Below are positions 8,020 to 9,363 of a DNA stretch of 9,363 nucleotides, piece after piece. The notes beneath the pieces were generated by a model. That model ran no database searches. It was not told the DNA's origin and saw only the letters and a list, made by a program, of their open reading frames with translations. A program made the translations under genes and the position numbers. Numbering within the stretch: position 1 is the first letter of the stretch; each line of letters opens with the position of its first letter. This DNA is from RGDT01 sp964630925. Lineage in GTDB: Bacteria > Planctomycetota > Planctomycetia > Gemmatales > Gemmataceae. The stretch covers positions 1-9,363 of the forward strand of contig CAZVZK010000257.1 of NCBI GenBank assembly GCA_964630925.1. The letters are read 5' to 3'.

Positions 8020-8553
8020 ATGACACTGAGCCGGACGGCGAAGGAGCAGCTCCGGGTCCACATCCGCTGGATGATCCGGCGTGACATGCCGGAGGTCTTG
8101 CAGGCCGAGCAGCTCAGCTTCGAGCACGCCTGGACGGAGGAGGACTTCCTGCGCTGCCTGCGTCAGCGCAACTGCATCGGCATGGTGGCCGAGCAGGGGG
8201 AGCGCGTGGTCGGGTTCATGATCTACGAGCTGCACAAGGCGCGGCTGCACATCCTGAACTTCGCGGTCCACCCGCGCTTCCGGCGGGGCGCGATCGGCGG
8301 GCAGATGGTGTCGAAGCTGATCGGCAAGCTGTCGAGCCACCGGCGGACGCGGATCACGCTGGAGGTGCGCGAGACGAACCTGCAGGCGCAGCTGTTCTTC
8401 AAGGCGCAGAACTTCCGGGGGACGCGCGTCCTCCGTAACTTCTACGAGGACTCGGGCGAGGACGCCTACCTGATGCAGTACTGCCTCGGCAACGACGCCT
8501 ACGTCGAGGGCGAGGAGGAGCCGGCCAACCGCATCGCCCGCTTCGACGGGTGA
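8020..8553 (+). CDS. rimI: RimI-like GNAT N-acetyltransferase
   Basis: A 177-aa GNAT protein of the RimI group, which uses acetyl-CoA to acetylate protein N-termini (in E. coli, the alanine of ribosomal protein S18). An ideal AGAGGAGG at 8005-8012 fixes the ATG. RimI features are LNFAVHP (79-85), then the CoA-binding motif A (88-93), LEVRETN with E115 (114-120), FF (126-127), Y142 in NFYED and EDAYLM (147-152). E115 and Y142 correspond to the general base and acid known in RimI. Two family glycines differ: motif A reads RRGAIG instead of [QR]xxGx[GA], and the usual GF near 131-132 is NF. The C-terminal tail after 155 is acidic and longer than in E. coli RimI. It could acetylate another substrate. 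It is a single-gene unit with its own promoter and terminator. Confidence 0.88.
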   Translation: MTLSRTAKEQLRVHIRWMIRRDMPEVLQAEQLSFEHAWTEEDFLRCLRQRNCIGMVAEQGERVVGFMIYELHKARLHILNFAVHPRFRRGAIGGQMVSKLIGKLSSHRRTRITLEVRETNLQAQLFFKAQNFRGTRVLRNFYEDSGEDAYLMQYCLGNDAYVEGEEEPANRIARFDG

Positions 8554-8569
8554 CGCGGGCTGGGGGAAC

Positions 8570-8611
8570 GGCCGAGGGCCGGGGGATCACTCCCCCGGCC
8601 CTCGGCCTTTT
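8570..8611 (+). terminator. Intrinsic terminator after the rimI-like gene
   Basis: A perfect 17-bp GC-rich stem (8570-8586 with 8591-8607, loop TCAC) is followed by TTTT (8608-8611), 16 nt past the rimI stop. It sits between two convergent genes. On the minus strand the hairpin is followed by GTTCCCCC instead of a T-run, so it may work less well for the opposing gene. Confidence 0.93.
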
Positions 8612-8626
8612 CCATGCGCGGCAGGA

Positions 8627-9070
8627 TCAGCGCACGCGCTTGATGCCTTCCGGCTTCAGCCCCGGCCCGAAGCGGATCACCTCGATCTCCGTCGCCGTGG
8701 TCTGTACGCGGATCGCCTTGTCCGCCGCGAGATGCTTCTTCGCCTCCGCGTCCGCAAGCACCGTCTTCTGGTCCAAGGTCTTCTCGCCGGCCTCCTCCAC
8801 GAACACGAACTTCGTCGCCCGCGTCACCGGGTGGTCGCCGGCCTTGAACCCCAGCTTCTTGCTGTCCTCCTCCGAGGCCGCGTAGAACAGCTTCGTCGCC
8901 ATCCCCCGCGTCTCCTCCATCTTGACGAACTTCGCGTCGAAGGCGAGGGCCGGGAGCTTCGCGGGCGGCTTGACCGGCGGCCTGGGCTTCTTCTTGACCT
9001 GCGCCCCCGTCTCACCGGCGCTCACTGCCAGGCACAGGATCACGAACACGCCGAGCAACGCCCATCTCAT
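8627..9070 (-). CDS. Exported protein of unknown function
   Basis: I do not recognise this 147-aa protein. It starts with a clear signal peptide (MRWALLGVFVILCLAVSAGETGA shape: charged start, hydrophobic 4-17, small residues before about 23). A short Lys/Pro-rich segment (26-39, KKKPRPPVKPPAK) follows. The mature part is charged and mixed alpha/beta: KFVKMEETRGMATKLFYA (48-65), ATKFVFVEEAGEKTL (85-99), a Lys/Ala-rich helix (103-119) and a final strand IEVIRFGPGLKPEGIKRV. There is one cysteine (13), within the signal peptide, and no lipobox, so it is probably soluble and outside the cytoplasm. GGGGAGG at 9078-9084, 7 nt from the ATG, supports the start. It is convergent with rimI. Confidence 0.8.
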   Translation of the reverse strand: MRWALLGVFVILCLAVSAGETGAQVKKKPRPPVKPPAKLPALAFDAKFVKMEETRGMATKLFYAASEEDSKKLGFKAGDHPVTRATKFVFVEEAGEKTLDQKTVLADAEAKKHLAADKAIRVQTTATEIEVIRFGPGLKPEGIKRVR

Positions 9071-9137
9071 GACAAGGCCTCCCCGCCCCTCCGCGTCAAG
9101 CTGAGGGCGTCAGTGTCTTCCAACGAACGGCAGCACG

Positions 9138-9181
9138 CAGAGGCGTCCGCCTCTGTGAGTGAGGACGTGCGGAGGCGTCCT
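9138..9181. repeat. Two adjacent small hairpins upstream of the exported-protein gene
   Basis: CAGAGGCG/CGCCTCTG (9138-9145/9148-9155) is a perfect 8-bp inverted repeat with a 2-bp centre. Right after it, AGGACG (9162-9167) and CGTCCT (9176-9181) pair across 8 nt. On the minus strand both would lie in the leader or promoter region of the 9070-8627 gene. The wider stretch 9071-9363 holds no gene I can support. Confidence 0.5.
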
Positions 9182-9325
9182 GGGAGTCCGCCCTTTTCTA
9201 CCCGCCGCCGTCTCCTTCACGAGGGCACAAACCCCTCGAGTAACCGTTCACCGGCGTGTGGAGTTGGACAAAATGAGACATGGAGGGCGGCCACGGCACG
9301 GGAGTGGATGGCCTGACCACTCGCC

Positions 9326-9361
9326 CTGAAATGCAAATTCCGCCACGAATTTGCATTTCAG
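9326..9361. repeat. AT-rich 15-bp perfect inverted repeat at the right edge
   Basis: CTGAAATGCAAATTC (9326-9340) and GAATTTGCATTTCAG (9347-9361) are exact reverse complements around CGCCAC. Its AT content is far above that of the surrounding DNA. It could be a terminator-like hairpin, an operator, a tip of a small mobile or REP-like element, or a recombination site; the window ends two bases later, so its context is missing. Confidence 0.75.
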
Positions 9362-9363
9362 TC

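Noticed and set aside
9031..9045. Lipobox in the exported 147-aa protein
   Set aside because: The only cysteine (13) is preceded by V-I-L and not by the small residues needed at -1, and it lies inside the hydrophobic core.
9182..9325. Insertion-sequence end in the right-hand spacer (TTGGACAAAATGAGACA)
   Set aside because: The stretch looks slightly like some transposon ends, but there is no transposase, no matching partner end and no target duplication in the window.

Overview
The window is high-GC DNA that most likely comes from a planctomycete of the Gemmata type. The main clues are a Tat-exported DUF1501 protein, secreted beta-propeller and DUF11 proteins, a RimI-like acetyltransferase with the family's Planctomycetes-style sequence, and long GC-rich spacers. 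This is inferred from gene content, not from a database match. Every base falls in an ordinary chromosomal gene, its spacer, or a small repeat. No transposase, phage gene, CRISPR array, tRNA or rRNA is visible.

Left part (1-1015): the N-terminus of the protease chaperone ClpC runs off the left edge on the minus strand, with a strong sigma70-type promoter (TTGATT-17-TACAAT) at 402-407/379-384. Divergent from it is a 164-aa cytosolic protein that may have an arrestin/Spo0M-like fold. Its own promoter candidate is overlapped by a short inverted repeat.

Region 1195-3894 (plus strand): a tight three-gene set. It holds a Tat-signal DUF1501 protein, a secreted PD40/TolB-like beta-propeller (19-nt gap), and a four-helix DUF2809 membrane protein whose GTG start overlaps the previous stop (GTGA). 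The last gene runs head-on into enolase and the two coding ends share 16 bp.

Region 3879-5675: enolase (minus strand, complete, all catalytic residues present), then about 470 bp of spacer with short direct repeats.

Region 5676-7653 (plus strand): a MazG/dCTPase-like nucleotide pyrophosphohydrolase starting at GTG, followed 6 nt later by a secreted four-repeat DUF11 protein. A perfect 11-bp hairpin closes this unit.

Region 7654-9363: a structured 370-bp spacer carries a good promoter (TTGAGC-17-TAGTAT) for a rimI-like N-acetyltransferase. A textbook 17-bp terminator follows, then a convergent 147-aa exported protein of unknown function on the minus strand. The last 290 bp contain no gene but hold three inverted repeats, including a striking AT-rich 15-bp palindrome at the right edge.

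Overall the housekeeping genes (clpC, eno, rimI, the nucleotide pyrophosphohydrolase) are interleaved with lineage-type exported proteins of unknown role. I see no convincing new multi-gene system. The best leads are the exported three-gene set, the structured leader before rimI, and the intergenic palindromes.
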